Positions 36,857 through 48,185 are shown, numbered from the stretch's first letter. The stretch: 64,000 nt of DNA from Flaccisagitta enflata (GCA_965153355.1 OZ231126.1:61938001-62002000); one strand, 5' to 3'. Numbers and translations: made by a program. Notes: generated by a model from the letters alone, not told the origin.

Positions 36857-37096
36857 ATTTTTAGTCGCGTGTTCGCGACGCTACAACCCGCTTTGTCCGT
36901 CCGTCCGTCCGTCCGTCCATCCGTCCGTCCGTCCGTCCGTCCGTCCGTCGGTTGGTCGGTCGGTCGGTCACGTTTTACTTTTTTTTATGAATTTATTTCT
37001 TTGACCTCACTGCTTCTGCCCAAAAGGTCTAGTGACCTCAAATATGGCCCCTACCCACCCGCACGCGACTTGGGTAGCCGTGTATCCGGCCTTGTT
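36857..37096 (-). mobile_element. CGACT-family element, subtype A
   Basis: TTTTTAGTCGCGTGTTCGCG, a CCGTCCGT tract of about 60 bp, CACGTTTTACTTTTTTTTAT, CACCCGCACGCGACTTGGGT and GTGTATCCGGCCTTGTT. Both ends are complete. Confidence 0.85.
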
Positions 37097-37253
37097 CATA
37101 TCAAATATTAGGCTAAAAAGCGTGTATTTTGGCATCATTTTCATGAAAGTCATTTAATTGCACTTTTGAGGTTTTCCTGTACTTGGGGTTAATAAACTGC
37201 ACCCAAAATGCATGTTCCACCTATGAACTACATTGAAAGTTTTTGAATGGATT

Positions 37254-37915
37254 ACCGTATTTTTTCCATTTATCGCCCCCCCTCCAATTAACGCCCCCCC
37301 TTTTGCTCCTCATTACAATGATTTGAGAGAAGATGAAATGGCCAATAATCTTAGAAAATGGAAGGATTGTGATTATTTCAGTGTTTTTATCAGGGTTTTG
37401 AAAAAAATTGAATAAAAAATTTTACTTTGACACATAAAATCTTGCGTTTCTGATATTTAAAGAAGCATTCATTGAGAATGACTACTCAGTACCTTGGATC
37501 AGAATGTCCGGCGGTCCCACTAAGCTTGACCTCGATTCTATCTTTCAAGGGTATGGTTTCTTAACAATGTTACCCTCGGGTGATTTGTTGTATTTTGGTA
37601 ACTTTGGTAACAATAATTGGCTCTTAACTATTTTGGTAAGCATTAGTGTTTTGGGTTAGACTCAGAATGGATGTTTGCTAAGTTAGTTTTGCTAAATGGA
37701 AAACTAGGAGTGATGCGCGTAGTAACTAGTCAGTGAGGGCTCACAAGGCCTTCTTCCATATTTTTAATTTAGGTATAGTGAGGGATGTTGTTCCACCTGT
37801 CATAGGATAAAAGAGTGCTTACAAATCAAAAGGGGGCGATTAATTGGAGGGTAAAATGACAATATTTTTTTTCAATTTCAAAAGCGCCCGGGGCGCTAAT
37901 TAGAAAAAATACGGT
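37254..37915. mobile_element. MITE with ACCGTATTTTTTCC ends and ATT duplication
   Basis: The left end is ACCGTATTTTTTCCATTTAT then CGCCCCCCCTCCAATTAACG. The right end is the inverse, GATTAATTGGAGGG at about 37840 and GGGGCGCTAATTAG then AAAAAATACGGT. ATT is present on both sides (37251-37253, 37916-37918). A three-base duplication is typical of PIF/Harbinger elements. Termini of this kind recur in many aquatic animal genomes (general knowledge). No transposase. Confidence 0.7.
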
Positions 37916-37948
37916 ATTCTAACTCCATTAGTAGTAAAACCAATACAT

Positions 37949-38738
37949 TTAAGCCATAAATGATTTTAATACCAAAATTATTGGAATGGCGGAGCTGTGT
38001 GAAGCGGTAAATAGTGTTAGATACTTACGAAAAGGAAAACAGGGAAGAAAATTTGCCGGACTCGGATACTCTCTGCCGGTGATTTTCGTCCAGATATAGC
38101 TCGAAAAATGTTGGCAATTTGAATCGGCCAAGTGGTAAATTTGTTGCAGCTGCCTGTCCTCTTGAATCCACTTGATGATTTCGACGAGGCGTTTTTGCAA
38201 CACCTCGGTTGAGGAGGCTGCGATCCTGAGGGAATCCAAGTGTTTCCGCTTTTTCCCATCTTTTTGACGCCAAATGATCGGAGATCCGTAAGGGGGTGGA
38301 CAAGACTGGATAAGGATGTCTGTTAGACCTTTTTCAATGGTGAAATGGAATCCAGACTCAGTTTCCAAGTCGATCAAGTGATGCGTCGCCGATTTTTCAA
38401 AGAACGGGACTCGACTAAGCGCGTTGAGGGGAACCGTTAAGATTCGAACGCCAACTATTTCTTCACGAAATGGAGAAGATTTTGTTATGGAATAAATCGT
38501 TCGATGGCCATCGCTTGTAATTGACTCCAAGTCAAAAAACTCGCGACGATCGGAAAGTTTGTTTTTCTCATAGTGCGTGTGAACAAGTTTGGAGAGCCAG
38601 GATTTGCCCACGATACTTCCGCTCATTTCTTGCCTAATGATGAGGACGCTATCCACTGACCCTAAAAAGACAAGAACAATTCTATGATACTTGCGCAAAT
38701 GCGCTTGTTGGATCGTCCAACAATGTGTTACCGACTCA
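37949..38738 (-). CDS. Probable NlpC/P60-LRAT-like fold protein, 3' exons
   Basis: The minus-strand frame contains ATHHLIDLETESGFHFTIEKG-like sequence (written here only in part), and about 80 residues later SNCQHFSSYIWTKI. A His followed at a distance by an Asn-Cys-x-His-Phe motif is the layout of the LRAT/NlpC-P60 and PPPDE-type papain-like folds, in which His and Cys are catalytic. Enzyme versus structural role cannot be told. A likely 68-base intron lies near 38670-38738: donor GTGAGTCGG, acceptor CTTTTTAG, phase 1, giving RLI-W-SVDSVLIIRQ. A second perfect donor (GTAAGTATC at about 38030), after NFLPCFPF, may end the exon before the apparent stop at 37949; an acceptor CACACAG follows after only about 34 bases. 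The start is undefined: a stop lies just upstream of 38785 and no in-frame ATG with context is visible, apart from an internal MSGSIVGKSW. Sure that it is coding; moderately sure of the family. Confidence 0.6.
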
Positions 38739-38799
38739 CAGATTAACCGACCAAGAGACGGACCGCTTTGTGCGCTTTGGTGCAATCAAAATATTGACG

Positions 38800-39340
38800 C
38801 GGAGGAGGTGAGATTTATGCATCAAAATTGTGATTAAAGTCAATAGAAGAAAGTATTGATAATGATGTCAAATGTGGGCAACGGACAAAATAAGATTTGT
38901 TTTTTCTTTGTTGTTTTACAGATATTCATGTACGCTTTATCTCAAGTTTATAGAAGAAGGGAAACAGGGAAACATTTTCTGTAGTTTAGAGGCAGCAGCA
39001 ATGCAGTCAAACCGGTTTACAGGGTGTTTCATGCCAACTTAGATATAAGAAAACGATGCCATTCTGCTTCTAAAAATGCAAAAAATAGTTCTTAAAAAGA
39101 ATTCAAAAAACACTGGAGCTCCAATTTTTTGTATAAAAATTTCATGGGTCTGGGTCAAATATCTTGGCCAGAATATCAATTTGAGATAAAATGAGCATTT
39201 ACAGGAGGAGCTCTTTTAATATAATTTTGATTTTGAAAGGTATTCCTTGAATTGCTCTGATTTCTAAACGGCTTGAGCCATGGATGCCAGATTGGTCTCA
39301 AATTATAGAAGCGAGTGTGAGAGAGAATTGCGTGTGCGTG
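38800..39340. other. Intergenic sequence upstream of the LRAT-like gene
   Basis: No further exon of the neighbouring gene could be recognised, and no repeat family end. Confidence 0.35.
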
Positions 39341-39344
39341 TTTG

Positions 39345-39346
39345 TT

Positions 39347-39432
<86 letters not shown>
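39345..39432. repeat. (GT)n microsatellite
   Basis: About 85 bp of GT with one TTTG interruption. Confidence 0.95.
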
Positions 39433-39433
<1 letters not shown>

Positions 39434-39651
39434 CTGTGAGTGTTTGTGTGAGACTGCAGGGTTCACGAATGAGTCTTGACATATTTGTAGCGGCCGTTTC
39501 TCTCCTAACTCTTTGACTTGTTCATCAGTCCCACGCCGACAGGCTGCGTGTTGTGGGTACGTTTTTTTTTTTTTTTTTAACTTTTGGGATATTCTATGAT
39601 TACTTGTTTTTTCATTTTTACCCTACCAGCTGATGTTTTCACAGTCATAGA

Positions 39652-39855
39652 TTATGAGATTGCATTTGATTGACTGCTTGGCTTTTTGAGAAATCTTTTT
39701 GACGACCTTTTCATCTTTTTTTGTGGTGAGAGTTCCACGTCTGATTCTGACTCATCCTCATTGTTCTCTTCCCAGATCATTTTCCTTCTTTTCTGGTTTG
39801 AACAAGTCATGGAACATGAAGGCTGGGCAGAAATGACATCAGGCCCCTCCAACAT
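39652..39855 (-). CDS. Candidate acidic/basic C-terminal exon, unknown
   Basis: The minus frame reads QKRRKMIWEENNEDESESDV, then ELSPQKKMKRSSKRFLKKPS and SQSNAIS, stop. The acidic cluster followed by a Lys/Arg-rich tail looks like a nuclear protein C-terminus. Upstream (40287-39918), the same frame after one stop reads GRCKHCRKMRYNYRGQ with a CxxC pair, so this may be the end of a decayed transposase with a zinc-binding segment. No splice sites decide between these. Confidence 0.35.
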   Translation of the reverse strand: MLEGPDVISAQPSCSMTCSNQKRRKMIWEENNEDESESDVELSPQKKMKRSSKRFLKKPSSQSNAIS

Positions 39856-39917
39856 AGTTGCATACGAAGCACCTCGTTCGTCTTTAACTAAAGCGGTGAC
39901 CGAGAGTAAAATCCGCC

Positions 39918-40287
39918 TTATTGAGGAGTGTTACTGTCCCCGATAATTGTATCGCATCTTCCTGCAATGCTTGCACCTCCCAGCCTGTTTGGTTCGTTGG
40001 TTTCGAGCTCGTATCGCGTCTCTGTGTTTTCTGTTTTGGGAGAAATGCTGACCTTTTTGTTTTCCTCCTTGTTTAGAAATTTCAGCCCGTGGCCAAGTAA
40101 CAATACAAAACCGCGCCCGTTTGAAGGCCTTTGCATACAGATGTTGCGATGATGCAAAAGGCGCCACAAAATTGCTTTTAGAGAATAGTTCAAAGGCAGC
40201 ACTTCTTATTTCTTTTAGCCTTTTTGGGGCTCGTAAGGAGCCCTCGTGGGTCAGCCCGCCTCCTCTTACAGCCTTTTGAACAGTCAT
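39918..40287 (-). pseudogene. Possible transposase remnant with Cys pairs
   Basis: Two overlapping minus frames contain protein-like pieces: AKAFKRARFCIVTWPRAEIS and KQAGRCKHCRKMRYN in one, and KKVSISPKTENTETRYELET in the other. Changing frames suggest decay. The homology is not identified. Confidence 0.25.
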
Positions 40288-40289
40288 TC

Positions 40290-40900
40290 GTTATATCTAT
40301 TATCTAAATCATTAACACGATTTTATCTTTCTAAATGGCATAATTGTCCTATTTTCGATGTTATTAACACTCTTTTTTTTTATAAGAATGTCAATTTTTT
40401 TTCAAAGGCTTCATGTTCTTATTTTCAAGGCCAAATGAAGCCTTCAATGTTCTTAGAGCGTTTTTAATTTCAAATTCTATGTAAACTGTGAGAACTTTCA
40501 TAATATACTATTACTCAATAATACTAGATATATTTTTATCAAGTACTGTTAAAACAAATGTCAATCACTCAAGTTTGGTGGATGTTTATATCATATTTGT
40601 TTAAAAACTATAAAATATCATCTTAATTGTACTAAAATTCAAAGTTTTTTTTCATATTTTTAAATATTGTTGTAAACAAATTTTTTTCTTAAGATTTGAA
40701 GCCTTCGTATGTTCTTAAGATGTTCTTAATTTTTGGGTCATTCAAAGCCTTGATGATCTTATAAACTAGGTTCTTATAAAAAAAAGTGTATATGAATTAT
40801 GATCTCGTAAACCTACGATATGTATCAAGCTATGTAATGCATCTTTGCGTATATTCAACTTGATAAGCTGATTGGGTCACGTTGTATCACTGCTGTCTTT
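40290..40900. other. AT-rich intergenic sequence with short inverted phrases
   Basis: The phrase AAGGCTTCATGTTCTTATTT (40405) and related GAAGCCTTCGTATGTTCTTA (40698) recur with AGATGTTCTTAATTTTTG. No gene. Confidence 0.4.
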
Positions 40901-40904
40901 ATAC

Positions 40905-41249
40905 TTAAAGAATATAAAGCTCAACTACTACTGGAATGGCCAAACCAGTCTGTAACAAGTTAGCTCCACTCTTGCACTGTTGCACAACAATTTTGTCCTT
41001 CTCAATTGTTAGCGTCTTCAACCATTGCATGTCCACCATTTTGTTTTTGTTGAATGAGTGTGATACGGTTTTTACGAGATGGGTTAAGTTTTCTGGTACG
41101 TTGAAATGGCTGTTGGTTTGGTATACATTTGTTGCCACGTAATTTGTTCCAATTTGACTGTGTGTAAAGACCGCATTGATAGCATTGCCGCTTCCTGACG
41201 AATCGAAATGTGAGTGGGAGAGCACATTTCGGACTTGAGAATCGGGTCA
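40905..41249 (-). CDS. Candidate last exon of an unrecognised protein
   Basis: The frame opens after a TGA at about 41250 and runs 114 codons to TAA at 40905. It reads DPDSQVRNVLSHSHFDSSGS, includes TNVYQTNSHFNVPENLTHLV and KMVDMQWLKTLTIEKDKIVV, and ends LLQTGLAIPVVVELYIL. Codons in this frame are strongly purine-first and pyrimidine-third, unlike the other two open frames, and hydrophobic and polar residues alternate as in a beta-rich domain. No in-frame ATG lies near the 5' edge, so it is probably an internal or last exon with an upstream acceptor (TCTCAAG or CGTCAG). I do not recognise the family. Confidence 0.45.
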
Positions 41250-41259
41250 AATGGCGAGA

Positions 41260-42490
41260 ACATGCACAGGCTGCACTGAAAATTGCCATAAAATTAGCTA
41301 CCCAAGCTAGATATAACATGAATTTTAGAAAATGAAATTTTATGAAATCTTTTGATTTTATGTTTTTAGTTGAACTGTCAACAAACATATTTTGCATAAA
41401 TTAACTTGCATAATCAGTTTTGATATCAAATGTTTCAATTTATGTTGGAAAAAACATGCAAAATGCAATAGAAACTTGTTTTGTTGATATACCAATTCTA
41501 CCATGACCCACTGGAAATTTTAAATTTGCATTCAAAATCAAAATATCAATAAAAGAAGAACATGGCGCGATTCCCAACTCAGTAACTGAGCGCGGTATGT
41601 CCTCATTCTGTTGATAATTTGATTTTCTATGCAAATTTAAAATTTCCAGTGAGCAGTTACTGAAACAATTGTTATCAATATTTTCCTTCTTTTGTCACTT
41701 CATAAGCGAGTTTCCATCAATTTTCTGGTATAAATTCTATTTGATAGTATCAGATTGATTGCTTCATGAAAGTAAACATATCTAATCTTTTTAAGATACC
41801 TCATTCATTGAACAAAGCAAAAATGGAGAAGCGATTGATATCTTTGTCCTCTGGGTAAATGATTTCTTATTCAATTTCAGCGCGTCATACATCCGACGAA
41901 TTTTAGAATTGATATGACTGAGGATTACACGTTATTATATTGCCTGATGTTGAGTAATTTTGATGGCGAGGATGGAGTCCAGTGTACAAACTGGCGGTTG
42001 TATCGTGCTTCTTCTCATCTTTCCCTTCCTCTTCCGCTGAAATGCTTGAGTTCAAAATGAGATGCGTGTGATGGTTAGACATAGTTCCATCTAAGGAAGA
42101 AGCGATTCCTTAGTAAAACTTTATCTAGATGACAACGTGATTTATTATTGCTCATGTTCCATGAGATTAAATCGAAAAATGTAAAGCGTTGATGGATTGT
42201 TTAATGTTTATGTTTATGCCGCCTCTCTTTTTTTTCCCAACATGAATGGCCAACAAGTTGGAGTGGTGCTTTTTTTACTCGAAAGAATTTGACAGGGACA
42301 ATAATGAAAAAAAAAACGTTTGCGATGTGAAAATTATTTCTGACAAACCGACCGATCGACAAAGCATGATGTATGGTCGCCTGAGCGCGACTAAAAGACG
42401 GCAAAATATGCACAGTGGAGCACCGTTTGAGCTCACCCGCTATAAAGGCATGTCCGCCTAAAGGGATACAACTCCCATATTCCATATTCC
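41260..42490. other. Intergenic sequence, one CGACT fragment
   Basis: A CGACT right end lies at 42340-42395 (CGATCGACAAAGCATGATG, GCGCGACTAAAAG). A block at about 41480-41650 forms an inverted repeat (ATGACCCACTGGAAATTTTA against TTAAAATTTCCAGTGAGCAG). No supported gene. Confidence 0.45.
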
Positions 42491-42499
42491 ATTCCCATA

Positions 42500-42984
42500 C
42501 ACGCACTTGGCTGAGTAACAACCTTCTTTATAACAACGTCGAGGCTCAAAATGTCAAAAAAATAAGAACATTTCTAGCAACATTGTCAGCCTCAGAAAAT
42601 TAAAGATATAACAACATTTCAGCCTCAAGTCCAACTAATAACAACTTTTCTCTTAGATTTGCCCTAATTTCCGTTTCATTTGTAACATTTGGCGGTTTCA
42701 TAGAAGAGGTGGCTTTTTCTACTGTATTTCAGATATAACAATATTTTGTTCCTTATTTTGAATGGTTGTTCTCCTTTATTTCATTCCTTCCCAAGATCCC
42801 TGTCATTCCAGAGAAAGCAGAGAAAGGAATGATGGTACAGATATCCTTATCAATCGTTATATTAGAAATTTGATGAGAAAAAAATAACAACAGTTTAGCA
42901 ACGGTTTGAGCCTCATATCGTCTTTCAAATAACAACATTGAGCCTCAGAAAAAAATAACCCGTTGTTACTCAGCCAAGTGCGTG
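42500..42984. mobile_element. TA-flanked MITE with CACGCACTTGG ends
   Basis: CACGCACTTGGCTGAGTAAC plus AAC at the left is exactly inverted at the right (GTTGTTACTCAGCCAAGTGC, GTG). TA lies outside both ends. The interior is rich in AATAACAAC and GAGGCTCAA phrases in both orientations. It is non-coding. Confidence 0.75.
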
Positions 42985-43269
42985 TATTCCATACGACATT
43001 TTGTATCAATGGTCAATTGGTCTGTGAAATTTTTGGTTACGCTTGTCGGTTTTGTTAAACGAAACTATTAGCAAATGCAAATTTGCACGATACGTGTAAA
43101 AGGGTCTGGTTTAAGGGGAGTGATGAGAAATAGATGAAAACTGTATTTCTTTGATTCAATCTTTTCTTATCTGACTTATGTGCACTTGCACATTCTAAAG
43201 GATCTGAACTCTGCAGGGACGCCACCGCAGCCAATGAAAATAAGATAAAATCGCATGTCATCTGACTGA

Positions 43270-43272
43270 ATC

Positions 43273-43345
<73 letters not shown>
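43270..43345. repeat. (GA)n microsatellite
   Basis: About 75 bp of GA followed by a short GGATT array (43355-43378). Confidence 0.95.
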
Positions 43346-43346
<1 letters not shown>

Positions 43347-43499
43347 CAGAGAGAAGGATTGGATTGGATTGGATTGGATATAATTGCTCATTACGTGATT
43401 AACACATTAACAATTGTTCGAGCAGTGCAAATGTACCATAATGAATAGTTCAGTTACGCAAGAAATAAGTACAAGGTGATCAGGCTCCCAAAAGTTATA

Positions 43500-43505
43500 T
43501 ACATA

Positions 43506-43541
<36 letters not shown>

Positions 43542-43622
43542 TGTATGTATGTATGTATGTATGTATGTATGTATGTATGTATGTATGTATGTATGTATAT
43601 GTATGTATGTACATATATATAT
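43500..43622. repeat. (TATG)n microsatellite with TA-rich palindromic flanks
   Basis: About 95 bp of TATG between ATACATATATATAT and ACATATATATATG, which are inverse copies of each other. Confidence 0.95.
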
Positions 43623-43733
43623 GTTTAGAAATAAATAAGTACGTATTTAAGTACAAGGGTACCAAGCGGGCTGAGAATGGATTGTTTTGTCTCTGAAAAA
43701 ATTCGTTTGGTAAGGAAACGGGATCTGAACAAA

Positions 43734-43736
<3 letters not shown>

Positions 43737-43820
<84 letters not shown>

Positions 43821-43856
43821 ATACATATACTTGCTCAAGAACAGCTCAGATCAGCT

Positions 43857-43942
<86 letters not shown>
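43737..43942. repeat. Two (GA)n tracts separated by 42 bp
   Basis: GA at 43737-43817 and 43859-43942. The flank GTACTTGCTCAAGATCA after the second resembles ATACTTGCTCAAGAACA after the first, so the tract and its flank were duplicated. Confidence 0.95.
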
Positions 43943-43944
<2 letters not shown>

Positions 43945-44015
43945 TACTTGCTCAAGATCATACTGTCTTGGTAACATTAGACTGATAGGGCCATTTCAGA
44001 ATTTCAAAAGGTTTT

Positions 44016-44173
44016 TTTTAGTCGCGGACACGCGACTCTACACCTTGCCTTGTCGGTCGGTCCGTCGGTCTGTCCGTCCGTCCGTCCGTCACATTTCTAA
44101 ATTGCGAGTGGTTTCTTGCATTTCCGCTCTTGCCCAACCGTCCGCGACTGTCCTGCCGTGTATACGGCCTTGT
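44016..44173 (-). mobile_element. CGACT-family element, subtype A' (short form)
   Basis: TTTTTAGTCGCGGACACGCG, CACCTTGCCTTGTCGG, ATTTCTAAATTGCGAGTGG, CAACCGTCCGCGACTG and ACGGCCTTGTT. The hairpin arm GTCCGCGACT and the distal AGTCGCGGAC pair perfectly. Confidence 0.8.
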
Positions 44174-44284
44174 TTTTTTGTAGCATCCGCCATGGTGATG
44201 GAGTTTGGTTTCAAGTAGTCCATGTCATAAGTAATCCAACAAAATTCAACTTTGAATATTATTTTCTGGATAGGAATGACCTAA

Positions 44285-44818
44285 TCAGTCAGCGGACAAA
44301 ACACAATAGGTATATATATCACTCCATTGGTTTTGATCCAATCTACTGATGTTGAACAGAATGCTGTGAACAATAACTGGTTGTTGAAATTACAGCCGGC
44401 TGTTAAATTACAAAGTTGGCAAAAATCCAACTTTCACCAAATAGAATAAGACCTGCAGATTCATAGTTCTGATAAAATTCTGAGAAATTTGATATGTCAC
44501 ACTTAACACTTTTTGTAAGAAATAATTTTTTTAACATTGCATTATAATCAAATTAAACATTGATAACAGTTTTTATTTTTATATAAAATTATATGTTGTG
44601 ACATATCAAACTTCCCAGAATTTCATCAGGATTATGAATCTGGAGGTCTCATTATTTTTGGTGAAAGTTAGATTTTTGCCAACTTTGTAACTTAACAGCC
44701 GGCTGTAATTTCAACAACCAGTTGTTGTTTACAGCATTCTGTTCAGCATCAGCGGGTTGAATCAAAACCAACGGAGTGATATATATACCTATTGTGTTTT
44801 TGTCCGCTGACTGTAATG
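44285..44818. mobile_element. MITE-like palindrome
   Basis: CAGTCAGCGGACAAAACACA (44287) is matched by TGTGTTTTTGTCCGCTGACT (44795), and the arms match inward for about 200 bp, for example ACAGCCGGCTGTTAAATTAC against GTAACTTAACAGCCGGCTGT. The centre is AT-rich. No duplication was identified with confidence. Confidence 0.65.
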
Positions 44819-44819
44819 A

Positions 44820-45350
44820 GCTTTTCACTCCCGAGTTATGTAATCCTAATGCACATTGTTGCACACAGCTGTGCAGGCACCATCCTAAGGTATTTGGTGA
44901 AATTGTGTGATACAGCACCAAGACCACCGCCAAAAAAAACAGTGGAGTGAATGAACATTTTCACTGATTCGGCATTTAGATTTGTCAGTTTTTCACCGTT
45001 TTTTCCTCCCATCCCTAGGCTGCTGTTTTCTATGCTTTTTTTTTGCCTTCATGCACAAGACATTATTCCCAATCATTGAATTTCACAGGGAAAAAATCCC
45101 AAATAAATCTCTGCTTCAGTGGTTGCTATGGCCATGATGACAAAAAAACAGTCTGATACCAGTTTCATGCTGCAGAAAAAAGTGTATTTTTTTAATTCAG
45201 CATAAGAAATGCCTGAACCACACCCCTACTCCCACCCCATACACAAACATACTCAAAAAGTATCCAAAACGCTCATTTTTCCACTTTTTGACTCAATCAT
45301 TTCTGACGGACTGACGGGCCAACAGACCAACGGACAGACAGACAAAGCTT
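44820..45350. other. Intergenic sequence, no supported gene
   Basis: It ends in a CGACT-like tract (ACGGACTGACGGGCCAACAG at 45306, GACAAAGCTT) that directly precedes the next A' copy. Confidence 0.4.
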
Positions 45351-45500
45351 AACAAGGCCGGATACACGGCCACCAGTTGCGGACGGGTGGGCAGGGGTGG
45401 AAATGCGTGTTTTCACACTTTCAAACTCGATCATTACCGACGGACGGACGGACGGACGGACGGACAAAGCCTCTTACAGAGTTGCGTGTCCGCAACTAAA
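45351..45500 (+). mobile_element. CGACT-family element, subtype A', minimal copy
   Basis: A 150-bp copy: AACAAGGCCGGATACACGGC, CACCAGTTGCGGACGGGTGG, GCAGGGGTGGAAATGCGTG, a GACGGACG tract, CCTCTTACAGAGTTGCGTG, TCCGCAACTAAA. The 5' AGTTGCGGAC and the 3' GTCCGCAACT both carry the same base changes and remain complementary. Confidence 0.85.
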
Positions 45501-45608
45501 CAGTAGAGGAAGAAGACAAAAAAGAAGGAAAAAAATGGAAAAAAGGAATGAGAAAAATAGGAAGAAAAAGAAAACAATGAAAGGAAGAAAATGACGGAGA
45601 AGATTAAA

Positions 45609-45779
45609 AACAAGGCCGGATACACGGCCAGAACCAGTTGCAGACAGGTGGGTAAGGGAGGAAATGCGCGTTTTCACACTTTCCAACTTGATCATTACGG
45701 ACGTACCAACGGACGGATGGATGGACGGACAGATGGATAGACAAAGCCTCTTATAGAGTTGCGTGTCCGCAACTAAAAA
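45609..45779 (+). mobile_element. CGACT-family element, subtype A', minimal copy
   Basis: AACAAGGCCGGATACACGGC, CAGTTGCAGACAGGTGGG, CATTACGGACGTACCAACGG, CTCTTATAGAGTTGCGTGTC, CGCAACTAAAAA. It is a close sister of the copy at 45351, 110 bp away. Confidence 0.85.
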
Positions 45780-45842
45780 GGAGAAGAAGAAGAAGAAGAA
45801 GAAGAAGAAGAAGAAGAAGAAGAAGAAGAAGAAGAAGAAGAA

Positions 45843-45874
<32 letters not shown>

Positions 45875-45909
45875 AGAAGGAAAGGAAGAAGAAGAAGAAG
45901 AAGAAGAAG
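45780..45909. repeat. (GAA)n microsatellite
   Basis: About 130 bp of GAA with a few GGA interruptions, directly adjoining the A' right end. Confidence 0.95.
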
Positions 45910-46406
45910 CCTACACAACTGGAGCAGCCATTTATACTTGGTCATTGGTCATTGGTCAACATAGTCCAAAGCCGGAAAGACTGAAAGAATAAATGTCTAC
46001 AGTAGATGTCGTCTAGACTTGGAAATGCGGGGGAGCTCATAACCTGACTATCAGTACAGTGAGGGGATTGATATTTTGCTTGTGTAATGTGTAGTGTCTT
46101 GACGATGGGGTATAGTATCCCCCTACGGCTTACCTTAGGAAAAAAACTTTTATTTTAAAATTATAGGAGCACTCACTTTTTTTGCAGAATTTCAGCATTA
46201 TCTATTTATTTGAGTTGCAAAACAAACCTGGGATAATAATCTGGAACTTTCAAATAAACTGATCACCACAAACCTGAAATCAAGAGTGTTAACCACTAGA
46301 CTAATTTCAGAATCTGTTTAAGCAGAATGTATTTGATTTAGTATGCTAAAGAGAATTTTCAATCCACAGGGCTGCAAAACCCATTGTCAACTCAATAGGA
46401 CATAAG

Positions 46407-46800
46407 CAGGCCTTGATTTAGAGCGGGCCCGGGGGCCCGAGGCCCACATTTTGGCTTCCGGGCCCGCTATTTTGGCTGACTGCGGGCCCGGTTGGCCCGC
46501 TCTCATTTTGCTGTATACTATGCACTCAACTTTTTTCTTCCAAATTGCTGCGATCTGAAAGTAGAATCGTATAACGGAATGATACTTTAACAATCATCCT
46601 ATCATTTTGCCCTTTTGCTACATTCAAGGAGCAAAGAAAAAACGCTGGTATTATTTGGCAATCCTGTAAAAAACTTAAAACAATTGGGAAAAAGAGCAAA
46701 ATAGATTTTACCGGGCCCGCTGTTCCTGTGTAGGGCACGCTAAAATTTGGAGGAGCGGGCCCGGTTGGCCCACTCAAAGAAATTACTAAGGAAAGGCCTG
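46407..46800. mobile_element. hAT-like MITE, CAGGCCTT ends, 8-bp duplication
   Basis: The left end is CAGGCCTTGATTTAGAG and the right end is CTAAGGAAAGGCCTG. GACATAAG is duplicated exactly outside (46399-46406, 46801-46808). GC-rich GGGCCCGG blocks lie beneath both ends, as GGGCTC blocks do in the larger element at 33338. It has no transposase. Confidence 0.85.
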
Positions 46801-46809
46801 GACATAAGC

Positions 46810-47620
46810 ATTATATACACACAGTTTCATTTAAATTGCATAAATGATATTTAGGATAGGAGGGCCCCCATATTCCCAAGTATAGACGACATCTACTGTA
46901 CTTCCAGACTAGAAACTCTCTTTGATTCCCGCCTCGCTCAATTTTCAAAAGTTTTCTTTTCTCCTTTTCTTTTTTCTTTTCATTTTTAATCTGTCTCTTT
47001 TTTTTTCACGCGACTAAAAATCTCATTCGCTGTGGCGTGACTTGACCACATGAAACAAAAGACAAAAGACTCGAGTTTACATCATGTAATCTTCACTGCC
47101 CGATTAATGTGAATTCGGCCTCAGTCCTCCCAAATGAGTTGTTAGAATCAGATCCATCCTCGCATCTCTATAAGAGGATTTTTCCATTGATCCGTCCGTC
47201 GGTACGTCCATAGGCCTGTCCAATGGTCTGTCGGGTGATTGGTCGGCCTATGTATCAACTACTGGCGCAGTGCTCCCCCCTCAACTTCAATCACAACTTA
47301 CTACCATCTAACGCTTTTGCGACTATTTTGTCCTTCATTTGTGTTCTAACAAATCAATGTCCAAACTACAGGGACAGCTCTGTGGCATGGCAAGGCATGG
47401 CAGCTGTATCGCCCAGGCCTCTTGATTCTTCTTTTCTGCCGTGAAGCAAAGTTCTTTCCTGCAAAGCTGCCGACCAGAAAAGTGAAGCCCCCCACTATCG
47501 CACTCTATGGCATACCATGCTTACCTCGCTCTATGGCATACCATGCTTACCTCGCTCAAAGAGCTCTTAGAGTTCACTAAGCAGTGGACAAATTCAAGCC
47601 TAGACATGAGTCCAGCAAGT
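46810..47620. other. Intergenic sequence with CGACT-like remnants
   Basis: A GTCCGTCGGTACGTCC tract (47190-47250) and the module CATCTAACGCTTTTGCGACT (47307) are fragments of families seen elsewhere. A 31-bp phrase starting CTCTATGGCATACCATGCTT is duplicated in tandem at 47501-47560. No supported gene. Confidence 0.45.
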
Positions 47621-47865
47621 ATCCGCGCCTTGGTCGCCAACAAGGTCATAGCCCAAGTAGCTGCCGGTAGCTCTCTAGGTATCTAAAAAATATCTAAAAT
47701 TTTTTCCAAGTATCTGAAAAAATAGCTAAATTTATCTCGTCATCCTTAGCACTATATGGCACCGAATAATATGACTGCCAGTACAGAACAAGGTCTTGTA
47801 TCCAACAAAAATCAAACAAAAATCACAGAGTGACATGAAAGACAATGGGAAGAAAATGTGGAGAG

Positions 47866-48072
<207 letters not shown>

Positions 48073-48185
48073 TGGACAGATGGACAGACAGACAGACAAA
48101 GGCAGAGAGATTTTCCCTCTTATGACAAATGAGAACCTCCAGTATCTACAGTAAGTAGCAAAAGGTAATTAACAAAAAATATACA

